Assembly: GCA_026122225.1 (NCBI GenBank)
Contig: JANEZZ010001868.1
Location: 248,001 to 312,000, forward strand
From: Heloderma charlesbogerti
Taxonomy: Eukaryota; Chordata; Lepidosauria; Squamata; Helodermatidae
Reading direction: 5' to 3'
DNA: 64,000 bases
The first letter of the stretch is position 1; each line of letters opens with the position of its first letter. Made by a program: the position numbers and the translations under genes. Shown here in pieces: positions 57,601 through 63,410 of the stretch. The notes under the pieces are model-generated. The model saw nothing but the letters and a program-made list of their open reading frames with translations, was not told the DNA's origin and did no database searches.

Positions 57601-60192
57601 CCAATGTGGTGCCCACAGGCGCCCAATATCTCCTGCCATTTTTTAAATATACATACATGAATTTGTATGAAATGCAATCAACTTTCTAACAATTATACAT
57701 AGGCTTCAACAAAAGTGAACCAAACATCCAAATAAGTACCCATTTGAAGGTGGCGTCTATACGTCACCTTTTCAAATACTGAAAACATTGTAGTGTCCTC
57801 AGTCCATCGCATTTTAGGAGATGAGCATTTATCTTTCTCCCTGAAAGACCAGATGCACCTGCATTTCAGGAGCAAGCCTCATTGAGCACAATGGGAGTTA
57901 CTTCCGAGTAGACACACATAGGCTTGTGCTGGGAAGAGTGGGGGGAGACACAGAGATGGGAAACCAGCCCCCTTTCTAACTGCAGAATATCTATATGGAA
58001 GGTGTGAAGGTGTGAAGTCGTTACTTCCTAAGGCAATAAACCAAACAACAGAGAATTGGAGCCTCAAGATCGCGCTTTACAGCATTTAGGGAGTTTGTAC
58101 TTTAAACTGTGCCATTTCAATTGAGGCGGATCTCTGTAAGGTCTGATGTGGGCATTCAGGGGACAAGTCTCATCAACCACAAGAGGAGCTACCTCTGAGG
58201 AGACACTCATGGGTTTGTTGTGGGAAAGAGAGCAGAAAACACAAAGACGGAAACTGGCCCCCATTTGAACCTGCAGGATCTCTATTAAACCAAACAATGG
58301 AGAATCAGAGCCTCGAGATCGCGCTTTACCACACTTAAGGAATTGTGCTTTAAACTGTGCCATGTCTATTGAGGGGGATCTCTGTAAATTCTGATGTGGG
58401 CATTCAGGGGACGAGCCTCGTTGAGCCCAATGGGAGTTACTTCTGAGTAGACACTAATGGGTTTGTGCAGGGACGGGAAATACACAGGAAACACCTGTTG
58501 ACCAGGGTTATGGTGAAACACAGCCCCCTGGGCAGGGCCAGCGTACCCGGGTCAGTGCAGGGGTTGGGGCACACAGCAACCATACCGGGGAGAACCCGAC
58601 TCAAGGAAAAGAATCGGACTTTCAGCAGTCTCAGGAAATCCGGGTTTTCCCTGATAAGCTCCAGGGTAGCTGCTGGATGGCCACAACATCATGTATCTCT
58701 AACAACCTCAACATACAGCCAGCTCGGAGTAAATCACTCGTGGAGACACCCCCCAAGAGATGTTGCACTCTCCAATAGACACCAAGCAAACGTTTTTGCT
58801 GAATAAGTCACAGCCTAAGATCCAGAGATGTGACAGGTAGGGACGCCAAAGCGGCGATCCGCTGATCAAGCATTTTGTGGTGGTGCCCACAGCAATTTCT
58901 CAAATTCCCAAATGTGCCCATGGGTCCAAACAGGTTGGGGAGCCCTGCTGGAGACATTGCTATGTCTTCTGGGGTTATGATCCCCTTTGCCCAACCCTCA
59001 TAGCTCTCATGGAAAGTACCTTGCTGGCTGCATCCCGAGGTTGCAAATGGAGCCTTGGAGAGAGGGGAAAGGGAGCATTCCAGTGGGTGGGGAGGGGAGG
59101 GGAGGGGAGGGGAGAGGAGAGGTTGATACAAGAAGTCCTATGGCCTCTTCAGCCCCACCCCAGACCCAGCCAGCATGCCTCCTCTAGACAGGCTCAAAGG
59201 CCCATCTAGAGGGAAAAAAGTACAAAGGAGGTACAAAGGTTCCTCAAGTGACAGGAAGCGAGATTCCGGCTGAACATCAGGAAAAGCTTCCTGACTGTTA
59301 GAGCAATACGACAGTGGAACCAGTTACCTGGGGAGGCGGTGGGCTCTCCCACACTGGAGGCCTTCAAGACGAGGCTGGAGAGCCACCTGTCAGGGATGCT
59401 TTGACTAGATTCCTGCATTAAACAGGGGGTTGGACTCGATGGTCTTACAGGCCCCTTCCAACCCTACTATTCTATGATTCTATGAAAAGTCACATTATAG
59501 ACGACGACTATAAACCTAAATATATTAACATTAATACCATACTATCCCGAATTCTAGGTACACTGGTTGCCCTGATGGTGTGAGACAGATAGCCACCATC
59601 TTTGGAAGCTGGTTCCAAAACTGGGGATGTATGAGAAATTCATTTGGGTTTGGTTTCGATCAGGATTTGCCTTGTTCGCACCTTCTGAACTAAACCCTGA
59701 CTGACGATAAGAACAGCCCTACTGGATCAGAGCAAAGGGTCGCCTAACCAGCATCTTGGGTTGTATCCAATGGTACTTCTACACAGAGTAGATCCATGGA
59801 AGTAAACGGGCCTGCGTAGGACTCCCATTGGATACTGCCCCTTGGTTCCAGAATGGTCAGGACATTCACCCAATGATCCGAAGCATTGGACAATTTCCCC
59901 CCGGAGCGATGGATCTGCCATCTTTTCTGCTCTAACCAGACTCTGTGTGTTGCTGGGGAAGGAGGTTTAATGGAAGCCATTCAATCATCCCATTGCAATA
60001 TGTACTCCTTCCCCTAAAATTGTTTTTTTCTTCCCGCGCAGGGAAAAATGCCAAGCAGACATCCAACAGCTGAAGGATGAACTCAAAAAGCAGCAGGAGT
60101 CGAAAAATTCTGCTGGGGGCTCTCTCAGAGGTCTCATCACAGCCCTGTTCCCGCTCATCTTTAGTGGACTTTTCTTCCTCCTCTTCCTGTAG
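36033..60192 (+). CDS. BST2: Tetherin-like (BST2) restriction factor gene, join of four exons
   Basis: CDS = 36033-36416, 41562-41640, 55940-56021, 60042-60192 (696 nt, 231 aa). Tetherin is an interferon-induced type II membrane protein with a C-terminal GPI anchor that holds budding enveloped virions at the cell surface. Seen here: cytosolic residues 1-30; membrane span about 31-54; ectodomain Cys61, Cys64, Cys124 and Cys185; sequons at Asn70, Asn111 and Asn134; heptad-rich coiled coil about 65-125 and 138-201; small-residue omega region Asn204-Ser209; short spacer; hydrophobic tail 213-231 ending at the stop. All three introns are GT-AG with compatible phases 0, 1 and 2, which chance would not readily give. 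Mammalian tetherins are about 170-200 aa, so this one is slightly longer. PLVAP, the presumed sister gene, is larger and lacks a GPI signal. Homology is inferred from architecture, not alignment. No poly(A) site was identified; no in-frame stop was found. Confidence 0.8.
36417..36649. other. Intron 1, proximal part with GC/AC repeat
   Basis: Intronic. 36615-36644 is (GC)n(AC)n. No further exon was seen. Confidence 0.6.
36650..36780 (-). repeat. tRNA-derived SINE fragment
   Basis: 'cctcacaacaaccctgggag ... actggcccaaaatgaccc ... gaacgcaggtccc' is the central to 5' part of the SINE family, reverse strand. Confidence 0.7.
36963..37035. repeat. Palindromic repeat fragment
   Basis: 'ggactcaaactcccatcatc' half-element of the foldback family; intron 1. 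Confidence 0.5.
37190..37375 (+). repeat. tRNA-derived SINE
   Basis: Forward copy: 'aatgtggtatagtggttaca' head, 'cttgctgggttgttgtgagg' middle and 'gttgccttgggctccttgca' 3' part. Confidence 0.75.
37376..37640 (-). repeat. Old LINE-like 3' repeat
   Basis: 'ggccaccacagagaaggccc' and the preceding 'aaaagatgtgtcttcacacc' match the diverged blocks of 16600-16930 and 39040-39440. Confidence 0.5.
37655..38035 (-). pseudogene. Old CR1 LINE fragment (endonuclease/RT linker)
   Basis: The minus-strand frame 37941-37714 has SDHVTLEGI and [11 protein letters not shown], which parallel [11 protein letters not shown] and [11 protein letters not shown] in the nearly complete CR1 at 50457-54560. The SDH motif is the C-terminal endonuclease signature. 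Heavily diverged. Confidence 0.75.
38100..38165. repeat. Palindromic repeat fragment
   Basis: 'ggactgcaagtcccatcatc ... agccaacatggcacaatg': half of the foldback family; intron 1. Confidence 0.55.
38190..38489. repeat. L2-like 3' tails
   Basis: 38205-38340 looks like an inverted L2-type 3' region ('ccaaggcagctaacagc'). 38410-38489 is a forward L2 end ('tgttcaccactccaaaatct'). Confidence 0.5.
38490..38746 (+). repeat. tRNA-derived SINE split by a CR1 tail
   Basis: 38490-38612 and 38691-38746 join into the SINE ('ccttgggttc' + 'cttgcaagagggggaaaaag ... aaataaaataaat'). The break carries a duplication of about 6 bp (gggttc). Confidence 0.82.
38613..38690 (-). repeat. Very short 5'-truncated CR1 insertion
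   Basis: About 75 bp of reverse CR1 tail ('tagaatcatagaatagtagg' ... 'ccccctgctccatgcagg') inside the SINE. Confidence 0.85.
38985..39445 (-). repeat. L2-like 3' repeat
   Basis: 'ctttcagggcagaagccctc', 'aaggtggcttacggcaataa' and 'ccactgtagagaaggctctc' mark a long reverse 3' region. It is the intact version of the target interrupted at 9603/10553. Confidence 0.6.
39460..40432. repeat. hAT-like family 3 repeat interrupted by Bov-B
   Basis: Left piece 39460-39527 ('atattatattaggaaaattg') and right piece 40204-40432 ('caaaccaaacttaagattgg ... ctttatccattcc') match the arms of the element at 13746-15093. Confidence 0.6.
39528..40200 (-). pseudogene. Bov-B (RTE) LINE 3' fragment
   Basis: Minus-strand frame 40191-39553 is open for 212 codons: [59 protein letters not shown], ending SKSRT. 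It lacks the endonuclease and most of the RT (5'-truncated). Being open and close to the copy at 46457-49632, it is probably relatively young. Lies in intron 1, antisense to the host gene. Confidence 0.94.
40433..40599. other. Intron 1, nothing recognised
   Basis: No repeat or exon seen. Confidence 0.4.
40600..40695 (+). repeat. CR1 tail fragment
   Basis: 'ggattccagcattgagcagt ... cattctatgattctatga', the last ~90 bp of CR1. Confidence 0.8.
40878..41395 (+). pseudogene. CR1 LINE 3' fragment
   Basis: Forward CR1 from 'ctcagcactggttaggcctc' through the C-terminal ORF2 (frame 41040-41249: [20 protein letters not shown]) to 'ttctatgattctatga' at 41393. Stops and a deletion make it inactive. Confidence 0.9.
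41396..41525. repeat. Dispersed repeat abutting exon 2
   Basis: 'ctgcaagtccatggaatcca ... gaaatccaaactcatttg ... gcaaatttctctgattt' matches blocks at 4545-4640, 9290-9390 and 60580-60690. It stops about 35 bp short of the exon 2 acceptor. Confidence 0.5.
41562..41640 (+). CDS. BST2: Tetherin-like exon 2: ectodomain coiled coil
   Basis: 79 nt, residues 129-154 plus the first base of codon 155. The acceptor has a strong pyrimidine tract (ttcctttttt ctcttgctag). The donor GAAG|gtgaga is at 41640/41641, phase 1. It encodes [20 protein letters not shown] followed by KLRATE: a charged, Glu/Lys-rich helix-forming stretch with a third N-glycosylation sequon (NTT, 134-136). It is found by joining phases from exon 1 (phase 0) and to exon 3 (phase 1). 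Confidence 0.78.
41641..42487. other. Intron 2, proximal part; repeat fragments
   Basis: 41775-41850 is a palindromic-repeat fragment ('gggacaacaactcccagcat'). 42153-42330 carries a SINE remnant ('caataaccttgtgaggtagg'). 42360-42385 is (TTTA)n. No exon seen. Confidence 0.55.
42488..43200 (-). pseudogene. CR1-type LINE fragment (TTCTTATG subfamily)
   Basis: Reverse 3' UTR (aagaacatcagaagagccct) followed by ORF2 C-terminus (minus 42965-42702: [40 protein letters not shown]) and, after a break with a (TATC/TATA)n tract at 43095-43125, [14 protein letters not shown] (43180-43125). Confidence 0.88.
43201..43989. other. Intron 2; L2-like remnants
   Basis: 43720-43990 holds 'atatcccacctttcgaatca' and 'ttgtaaaccgcctcggttgc' type L2/SINE 3' sequence. 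The rest is unclassified. Confidence 0.45.
43974..44195. repeat. 55-bp tandem repeat built from an L2-like 3' tail
   Basis: Four nearly identical units of 'aaccacctcggtcgctttag' + 'aaagtccgtctcgacgtaaa' + 'catttaaaaagcat', starting at about 43977, 44031, 44086 and 44141. Very low divergence (for example ccttgg for cctcgg in unit 4) indicates recent amplification. Each unit carries tcgacg CpGs. Confidence 0.92.
44320..44735 (+). repeat. CR1-type LINE 3' end (TTCTTATG subfamily)
   Basis: Forward: 'gtgacatttttctccctctc ... gtgatggccactgatttgga ... cagttgctggggaacatggg', ending near 'ggctcttaggttttcatgag'. No coding potential. Confidence 0.82.
44736..45138. other. Intron 2, nothing firmly recognised
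   Basis: 'catggttcgaatccctcagc' at 44868 has a B-box-like core, perhaps a SINE remnant, but no convincing boundaries. Confidence 0.4.
45139..46224 (-). pseudogene. CR1 LINE, 3' half of a copy split by a hAT element
   Basis: Minus-strand frames 46155-45613 and 45566-45141 encode RT from [20 protein letters not shown] through FADDTQLGG to the C-terminus and tail. The copy continues across the hAT insertion at 49907-50456. The break is flanked by ctttgagc duplications. Confidence 0.94.
46225..49898. mobile_element. Non-autonomous hAT element, copy 3, containing a Bov-B
   Basis: Starts TAGGGGTG (46225) and ends CATCCCTA (49891-49898), with a perfect 8-bp duplication ctttgagc (46217-46224, 49899-49906). 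Its own sequence is 46225-46456 plus about 49633-49898. The latter keeps half of the family hairpin (tttacgtcgcctatcac, about 49637-49653) and a right end like 2680-3155. Confidence 0.9.
46457..49632 (-). pseudogene. Nearly full-length Bov-B (RTE) LINE
   Basis: About 3.2 kb, the usual Bov-B length, antisense to the host gene. Minus-strand 49569-48289 (426 codons) covers the 5' part and the apurinic-type endonuclease: [71 protein letters not shown] and a DQELL site where family members have a DHE-type motif. Frameshifts and stops then break the RT into 48185-47829, 47567-47283 ([36 protein letters not shown]), 47383-46787 ([20 protein letters not shown]) and 46730-46464. The 3' end is 'tgaacgactgaacaacaat'. 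All domains are present but the protein cannot be made in one piece. Confidence 0.95.
49907..50456 (-). pseudogene. CR1 LINE, 5' remainder of the split copy
   Basis: Minus-strand 50446-49910 encodes the RT N-terminal part ([71 protein letters not shown]). It ends abruptly at 50456 where the tail of the next CR1 begins, so this copy is 5'-truncated there or was itself broken by it. Confidence 0.92.
50457..53602 (-). pseudogene. CR1 LINE ORF2 (endonuclease and reverse transcriptase), broken
   Basis: Read right to left: endonuclease start at about 53290 ([20 protein letters not shown], then a stop), 53147-52743 ([36 protein letters not shown]), 52746-51958 ([14 protein letters not shown], the SDH endonuclease end, and the linker), then 51882-50704 with the RT ([57 protein letters not shown]) and C-terminal domain. 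Only a handful of stops and frameshifts separate these, so it is a young but dead copy. The 3' tail starts at 50457 (tagaatcatagaatagtatg). Confidence 0.95.
53599..54462 (-). CDS. CR1 LINE ORF1 (zinc-finger-like, coiled coil, SGNH esterase)
   Basis: Open for 287 codons. The N-terminus has spaced cysteines (CKVCAMF ... CNKCK) like a small zinc-binding domain, then a Glu/Gln-rich coiled coil (about 30-85). The C-terminal half has the signatures of the CR1/L3 ORF1 esterase: [13 protein letters not shown] (block with the catalytic Ser) and [17 protein letters not shown] (GTND block). The family function is nucleic-acid binding, with an SGNH-hydrolase fold of unclear role in retrotransposition. 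It appears intact, unlike ORF2 next to it. Transcription in situ is unproven. Confidence 0.85.
   Translation of the reverse strand: MEGQDSPVVVTCKVCAMFVLLPENNMAYTCNKCKLIMLLEEKVRGLERRLSILRGIREHEEFLDRTVELQQQSEVQKLEEKQQAEAEGDNAEVRKNAGEDTPWKRVTGEEKLDATLHQWKQWSCGTDSRYLRMRLEGSLQRKNHGTLHESEQEAEGQPSKGDETQAYNKKRTVVVVGGSLLRGIETQVCRKDPWTRQVCCLPGGQIRDVTERLPALIKPTDRYPFLLIHVGTNDTAKQRYEEITSDFEALARKLKNFGAQIVFSSILPVVRRGMERERKKLRVNDWL
54463..55420 (-). repeat. Probable CR1 5' UTR with duplicated promoter-like block
   Basis: Upstream of ORF1 on the minus strand. A block of about 110-150 bp is present twice (54638-54751 and 54930-55086), sharing 'gggagcttgcttgcttctgt', 'agtccctggaccagctggag' and 'cagctgggaggcgggaaaca', with a (tctgc)n expansion in the second copy. 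GC-rich with an 'aagatggcgggcagc' (minus strand) block near 55375. The outer boundary is uncertain. Frames on the + strand here are shadows. Confidence 0.55.
55488..55532 (+). repeat. CR1 tail fragment
   Basis: 'gatggtcctagaggcccctt...ccctactattctatgag', the last ~45 bp of a forward CR1. Confidence 0.75.
55533..55939. other. Intron 2, distal end
   Basis: About 400 bp of ordinary sequence before exon 3. An open + strand frame (55428-56138) runs through it and exon 3 in a different frame; it shows no domain and I do not regard it as coding. Confidence 0.5.
55940..56021 (+). CDS. BST2: Tetherin-like exon 3: coiled coil
   Basis: 82 nt: last two bases of codon 155 to the first two of codon 182. 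The acceptor is 'ctttttgtag'; the donor AACA|gtaaga is at 56021/56022, phase 2. It encodes [19 protein letters not shown] followed by TQHKNQKQ, a Leu-heptad (Leu160, Leu164, Leu171) typical of the C-terminal half of the tetherin coiled coil. The frame was fixed by exon 2's leftover G (G+AG = Glu). Confidence 0.78.
56022..56179. other. Intron 3, start
   Basis: No feature recognised. Confidence 0.4.
56180..56366 (-). repeat. tRNA-derived SINE (type B)
   Basis: Reverse: 'ggggccatagctcagtgtga' head, 'ctttgcaagcaaaaggtccc', 'aggttcaatccc' B-box-like block, a middle with 'cctggagagcc', and 'gtcttatactaagtcagacc' (plus strand) at the far end. Confidence 0.8.
56447..56690 (-). repeat. tRNA-derived SINE
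   Basis: Same family as 18411-18652: 'aaggaacccaaggcggctta', 'caacaaccctgtgaggtagg', 'gacttgaacctagatctccc'. The 5' head is truncated. Confidence 0.83.
56827..56935 (-). repeat. CR1 tail
   Basis: Reverse tail with three 'atcatagaatc' repeats, then 'ggaaggggcctacaagaccc' and 'ccccctgctcagtgcagg'. Confidence 0.88.
57078..57575 (+). pseudogene. CR1 LINE 3' fragment
   Basis: Frame 57129-57476: [20 protein letters not shown] ... [20 protein letters not shown], the ORF2 C-terminus, then tail repeats 'ttctgtgattctgtgattct'. 5'-truncated. Confidence 0.9.
57860..58480. repeat. Diverged tandem repeat, ~250-290 bp unit
   Basis: About 2.3 units. Each has 'gcctcattgagcacaatggg' type, 'gagtagacac', 'gagcctcaagatcgcgcttt' and 'actttaaactgtgccat' blocks in the same order. 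The first block recurs at 57875, 58165 and 58414. It incorporates the MITE-like piece seen at 31188. Confidence 0.8.
58481..59244. other. Intron 3; (GGGGA)n tract, otherwise nothing recognised
   Basis: 59087-59124 is (GGGGA/GGAGA)n. No exon-like frame; no family identified. Confidence 0.45.
59245..59485 (+). repeat. CR1 LINE 3' end
   Basis: 'caagtgacaggaagcgagat ... actgttagagcaatacgaca ... ctactattctatgattctat'. 5'-truncated, non-coding. Confidence 0.9.
59486..60041. other. Intron 3, distal end; dispersed repeat fragments
   Basis: 59625-59690 matches 17880-17960. 59705-59735 is a CR1 (TTCTTATG-type) tail stub. 59755-59850 is a foldback piece (tatccaatgg / ccattggata). The acceptor of exon 4 has a T-rich tract (tgtttttttcttcccgcgca). 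Confidence 0.5.
60042..60192 (+). CDS. BST2: Tetherin-like exon 4: end of coiled coil and GPI-anchor signal
   Basis: 151 nt, last base of codon 182 to the TAG stop (60190-60192). It encodes [19 protein letters not shown] (183-201, with Cys185 and Leu192/Leu196 heptads), then SKNSAGGS (202-209), where Asn204, Ser205, Ala206 and Gly207 each satisfy the omega/omega+2 small-residue rule. A short Leu-Arg-Gly spacer and a 19-residue hydrophobic end ([19 protein letters not shown]) complete a GPI-attachment signal. A second true transmembrane segment is the alternative reading, but no cytosolic residues follow it, which favours GPI. Confidence 0.83.
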
Positions 60193-61158
60193 CCTGTTCA
60201 GAGTTGCACGCCATCTAAGGACAAAAAAAGATTTGTCCTTTCCTGCTTCATCTGCATCTGTCATCCACTCATTGATTAATCACATTCTTCTTTTTTAGGA
60301 ATGTATATTGTTTGTGTCAGAAGGTGCACAATTCCACAAATGCGCACTTCCAAAATTGTGCATGTGCTCAGTTGCGCATCTATGCGTAGGCCCAAATCCA
60401 GCCTGCCCGCAATCTGCATTTTCATGCTTTAGCCCAGCAGGGGAAAAGAGCATTTGGGGTTGGTGTTTTGTTTTAAAAATGTATTAAAAATATATTATAG
60501 AATATATTAGCATCCTTTCCAGCAACTTCTGTATTTTTTTTGAGCTAAATTTGTGTGCAATTCTAGAAAGTAAAAAAAAAAAAAGTTCTGCAAGTACGTG
60601 GAAACCACACGATTTGGAAAACAGCCAGTCCGATTGATAGAAATCCAAACTCCTTTGGAGCTGTTGCAGCTTTCTCCAACATCCAAATGGGACCCAAGTT
60701 CCTGCAGACACCTCTCTTTGTGCTTACCAGGCTCCCTGCTTCTGTTGTTTTTTATTTTACTTTATTTAGGTATTTGCTTTTTTTAAACTAGGTTAAAGTT
60801 TTTAACTAGGAAGCTGGCATGCTGCAAAGTGATTTCCCAGAATGCCTCTGGGCCCCTTGTGGCATTCTCACAAAATTAAAATCTCAAGTGGCTGCAACCC
60901 AGGATAAAAAAAGAAAAAGGGAGTGTCCTGGGAGACTAGACTAGAGAAGGAAGCAAGGAAGGGGTTCCTTTCCTGTGTATGTGTGTTACATTTGGGTGGG
61001 GTGGGGTAGATGTTTGGCCTGTGTGCTTGTGTTTCTCTGAGCATCACCAGTTTGACTTTTGTGAAATGAGTACTCTGTGTGTGCGCGCGCGCGCGTGTGT
61101 GTGTGTGCGCGCGTGCACACTTTGTGGGGGGAAATATCTGATTTGGCATTTGGAGCTC
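60193..61158. other. Likely 3' UTR/downstream flank; hAT-like remnant and GC/GT tract
   Basis: No AATAAA was seen close to the stop; ATTAAA words occur at 60483 and 60876. 60300-60690 has tgcgca-rich and 'gaaatccaaactcctttg' blocks shared with 41396-41525. 61078-61118 is (GT)(GC)n alternating purine-pyrimidine sequence. Confidence 0.45.
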
Positions 61159-61396
61159 ATTCATTTATTTATTACATTTATATCCCATTTTTTCCTCTTT
61201 AAGGAACCCAAGGCGGCGTACATAATCCTCCTCCTCTCCATTTTAGCCTCACAACAACAACCCTGCGAGGTAGGTTGGGCTGAGAGGCTGTGACTGGCCC
61301 AAAGTCAGCCAGTGAGCTTCCATGGCTGAGTGGGGATTCAAACTCAGATCTCCCGGCTCCCAGTCCAACACTCTCACCACTCCACCACACTGGCTC
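61159..61396 (-). repeat. tRNA-derived SINE
   Basis: Full-length-looking member ('aaggaacccaaggcggcgta ... accacactggctct'). Confidence 0.87.
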
Positions 61397-61602
61397 TGGT
61401 AGTTCCTGAAACCCAAGTGACTTACCTCTGAGCCTCATCAGTTTTGCCTTCTGGAAAATGGGTGCTGCTCCAGAAAAATACAGGATAAAAAGAAGGGTTT
61501 TGTGTTTCGGAACTCGCACCCCCCTTCTGTACTTGGGTTCTCAGGCAAATTACTTCGCTTTTAGTCTCATGAATTTGCTTTTGGGGATTTGGGGGTGGGG
61601 AT

Positions 61603-61656
<54 letters not shown>

Positions 61657-61658
61657 CC
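61603..61658. repeat. (GT)n(GA)n microsatellite
   Basis: About 18 GT followed by about 8 GA dinucleotides. Confidence 0.95.
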
Positions 61659-61821
61659 CTGCCCCCCCCCACGGATGTCAGAATCAGCAAAACTCGAGCT
61701 CGTCCAAAGTTCTTCAAATTCCATCTCGAAGTTCGCTCCAACTTGAGTCTGTACCAGCTTTGCTTGTTTGCTTTTCATGTGAAAATACATGTGCCTTTTC
61801 ATGTCCATTTTTCCAAGTGAA

Positions 61822-63410
61822 AAATGGTCCCACAGGGCTCTGTTTTATCCCCCGTGCTGTTTAACATCTACATGAAACCGCTGGGGGAGGTTATCCGGAG
61901 GTGTGGGCTGAGGTGCCATCAATATGCGGATGACGCCCAGCTCTACCTCTCTTTCTCATCAAACCCAGGTGAGGCAGTGGCTGTTCTGAACCAGTGCCTG
62001 GGCACGGGAATGGACTGGATGAGGGCTAATAAACTGAAACTCAATCCAGACAAGACGGAGGTACTGTGAGTGGGTGGTTCGTCTGCCCAGCTAGGTGATA
62101 TTCAACCTGTTCTGGAGGGGGTTGCACTCCCCCCAAAGGATCAGGTTCGTAGTTTGGGGGTGCTCTTGGATCCAGAACTGTCACTTGAGGCACAGGGGAA
62201 CTCAGTGGCACGGAGCATTTTTTATCAGCTTAGGCTGGTATACCAACTACGCCCTTAGCTGGACAGACAGAGCCTAGCTACAGTTCTCCATGCTCTGATA
62301 ACTTCTTGTCTGGATTACTGCAATGCGTTATACGTGGGGCTGCCTTTGAAAACGGTCCGGAAACTTCAGCTGGTCCAAAATAGGGCAGCAAGACTGTTAA
62401 CAGGGACTGGCCTGCGAGCTCATATTACACCAGTACTTTTCCAGCTGCACTGGCTGCCAGTCCATTTCCAAGCCCGATTCAAAGTGCTGGTATTAACATT
62501 CAAAGCCCTTAATGGCTTGGGGCCAGGCTATCTGAAGGATCGCCTCCTCCCATATGTGCCTGCCCGGACCTTAAGATCCTCGTCAGCGGCCCTTCTCTGT
62601 GAGCCCCTGCCAAAGGAAGTGAGGCAGGGGGCTACTAGGAGGAGGGGTTTTTCTGCTGTGGCACCCTGGCTCTGGAATGAGCTCCCTGGTGAGGTTCGCC
62701 TGGCACCTACATTGTATTCCTTTCGGCGCCAGGTGAAGACCTTTTTATTTTCCCAGGCATTTTAGCTTTCTAAACTTTTAGCTTTGCTGTTTTAAATCTG
62801 TATTTTAAACTCCTGCACTGCTGCTAGGTTTTATTGTGGTTGTGTAGCAGCCATATCGGGGGTCAGACTAAGTAGCCTCATGCAGTCTCATGCTTCATGT
62901 TCTTGCTGAGCTCTTTCTCCCTTGAATATATTGTTGTAAGCTGACGAGACACAGGAATTCCTTGTCTTGTCAAAGGTCATACAACTGTATATCTTGTTCT
63001 CTGCTGTTCTCTTCTGTTCTCTCCTTATCACGGCTACCCTATAACCCAGTTCTTGTATTATGAACAATGGTGCTGGGAGAAGAAATGTTGAGGACTGCAA
63101 CCCCACACGGGAGGGGGAGGAGGAGCCGTTTCATATGTGTCACAATGTCTATAAAACCAATGTGCTGATGTATTTCGGGGCTTCTGGCTCTTTGGAAATG
63201 ATTCCAGCCTTAAGCCCACGCGTTAAATAAAGAATCTCTTTTTCCTTCACTCCGTGGTCTCTCTGACTCTGGGTTCTGCAACAGTTGTATTGTTATATTG
63301 TGGTTTTAATGTTCTATATATTTTAAATTGTTTTATTGCGTGCTGTTTGGTTTCAACTGCCCAGAGAGCTTCGGATATTGGGCGGTATAGAAATAAATAA
63401 ATAAATAAAT
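61822..63410 (+). pseudogene. L2 LINE, 5'-truncated, split by a solo LTR
   Basis: Frame 61824-62069 starts at the RT catalytic core (VPQGSVLSPVLFNIYM, YADDAQLYLSF); stops separate it from 62070-62258 (LGVLLDPELSLEAQ) and 62334-62765 (LQLVQNRAARLLTG, FQLHWLPVHFQARFKVLVLT, WNELPGEVRLAPTLYSFRRQ). The 3' UTR is 62766-62842 plus 63284-63410, ending in (aaat)n. The YADD motif is intact but the frame has two stops, so it is inactive. Confidence 0.93.
62843..63283 (+). mobile_element. Solo LTR of an endogenous retrovirus
   Basis: 441 bp beginning TGTAGCAG and ending GCAACA (5'-TG...CA-3'), flanked by a 4-bp duplication gttg (62839-62842, 63284-63287) inside the L2 3' UTR. A TATAAAA box is at 63150-63156 and an AATAAA signal at 63226-63231, in the right order for U3-R-U5. 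No internal retroviral sequence is present, so recombination between two LTRs has removed it. The 4-bp duplication is compatible with a gamma-type element, but the class is not proven. Confidence 0.82.

Noticed and set aside
36033..60192. PLVAP instead of tetherin
   Set aside because: PLVAP is about twice as long, has no GPI signal and has a proline-rich C-terminus; here the C-terminus is a hydrophobic GPI-type tail with the stop directly after it.
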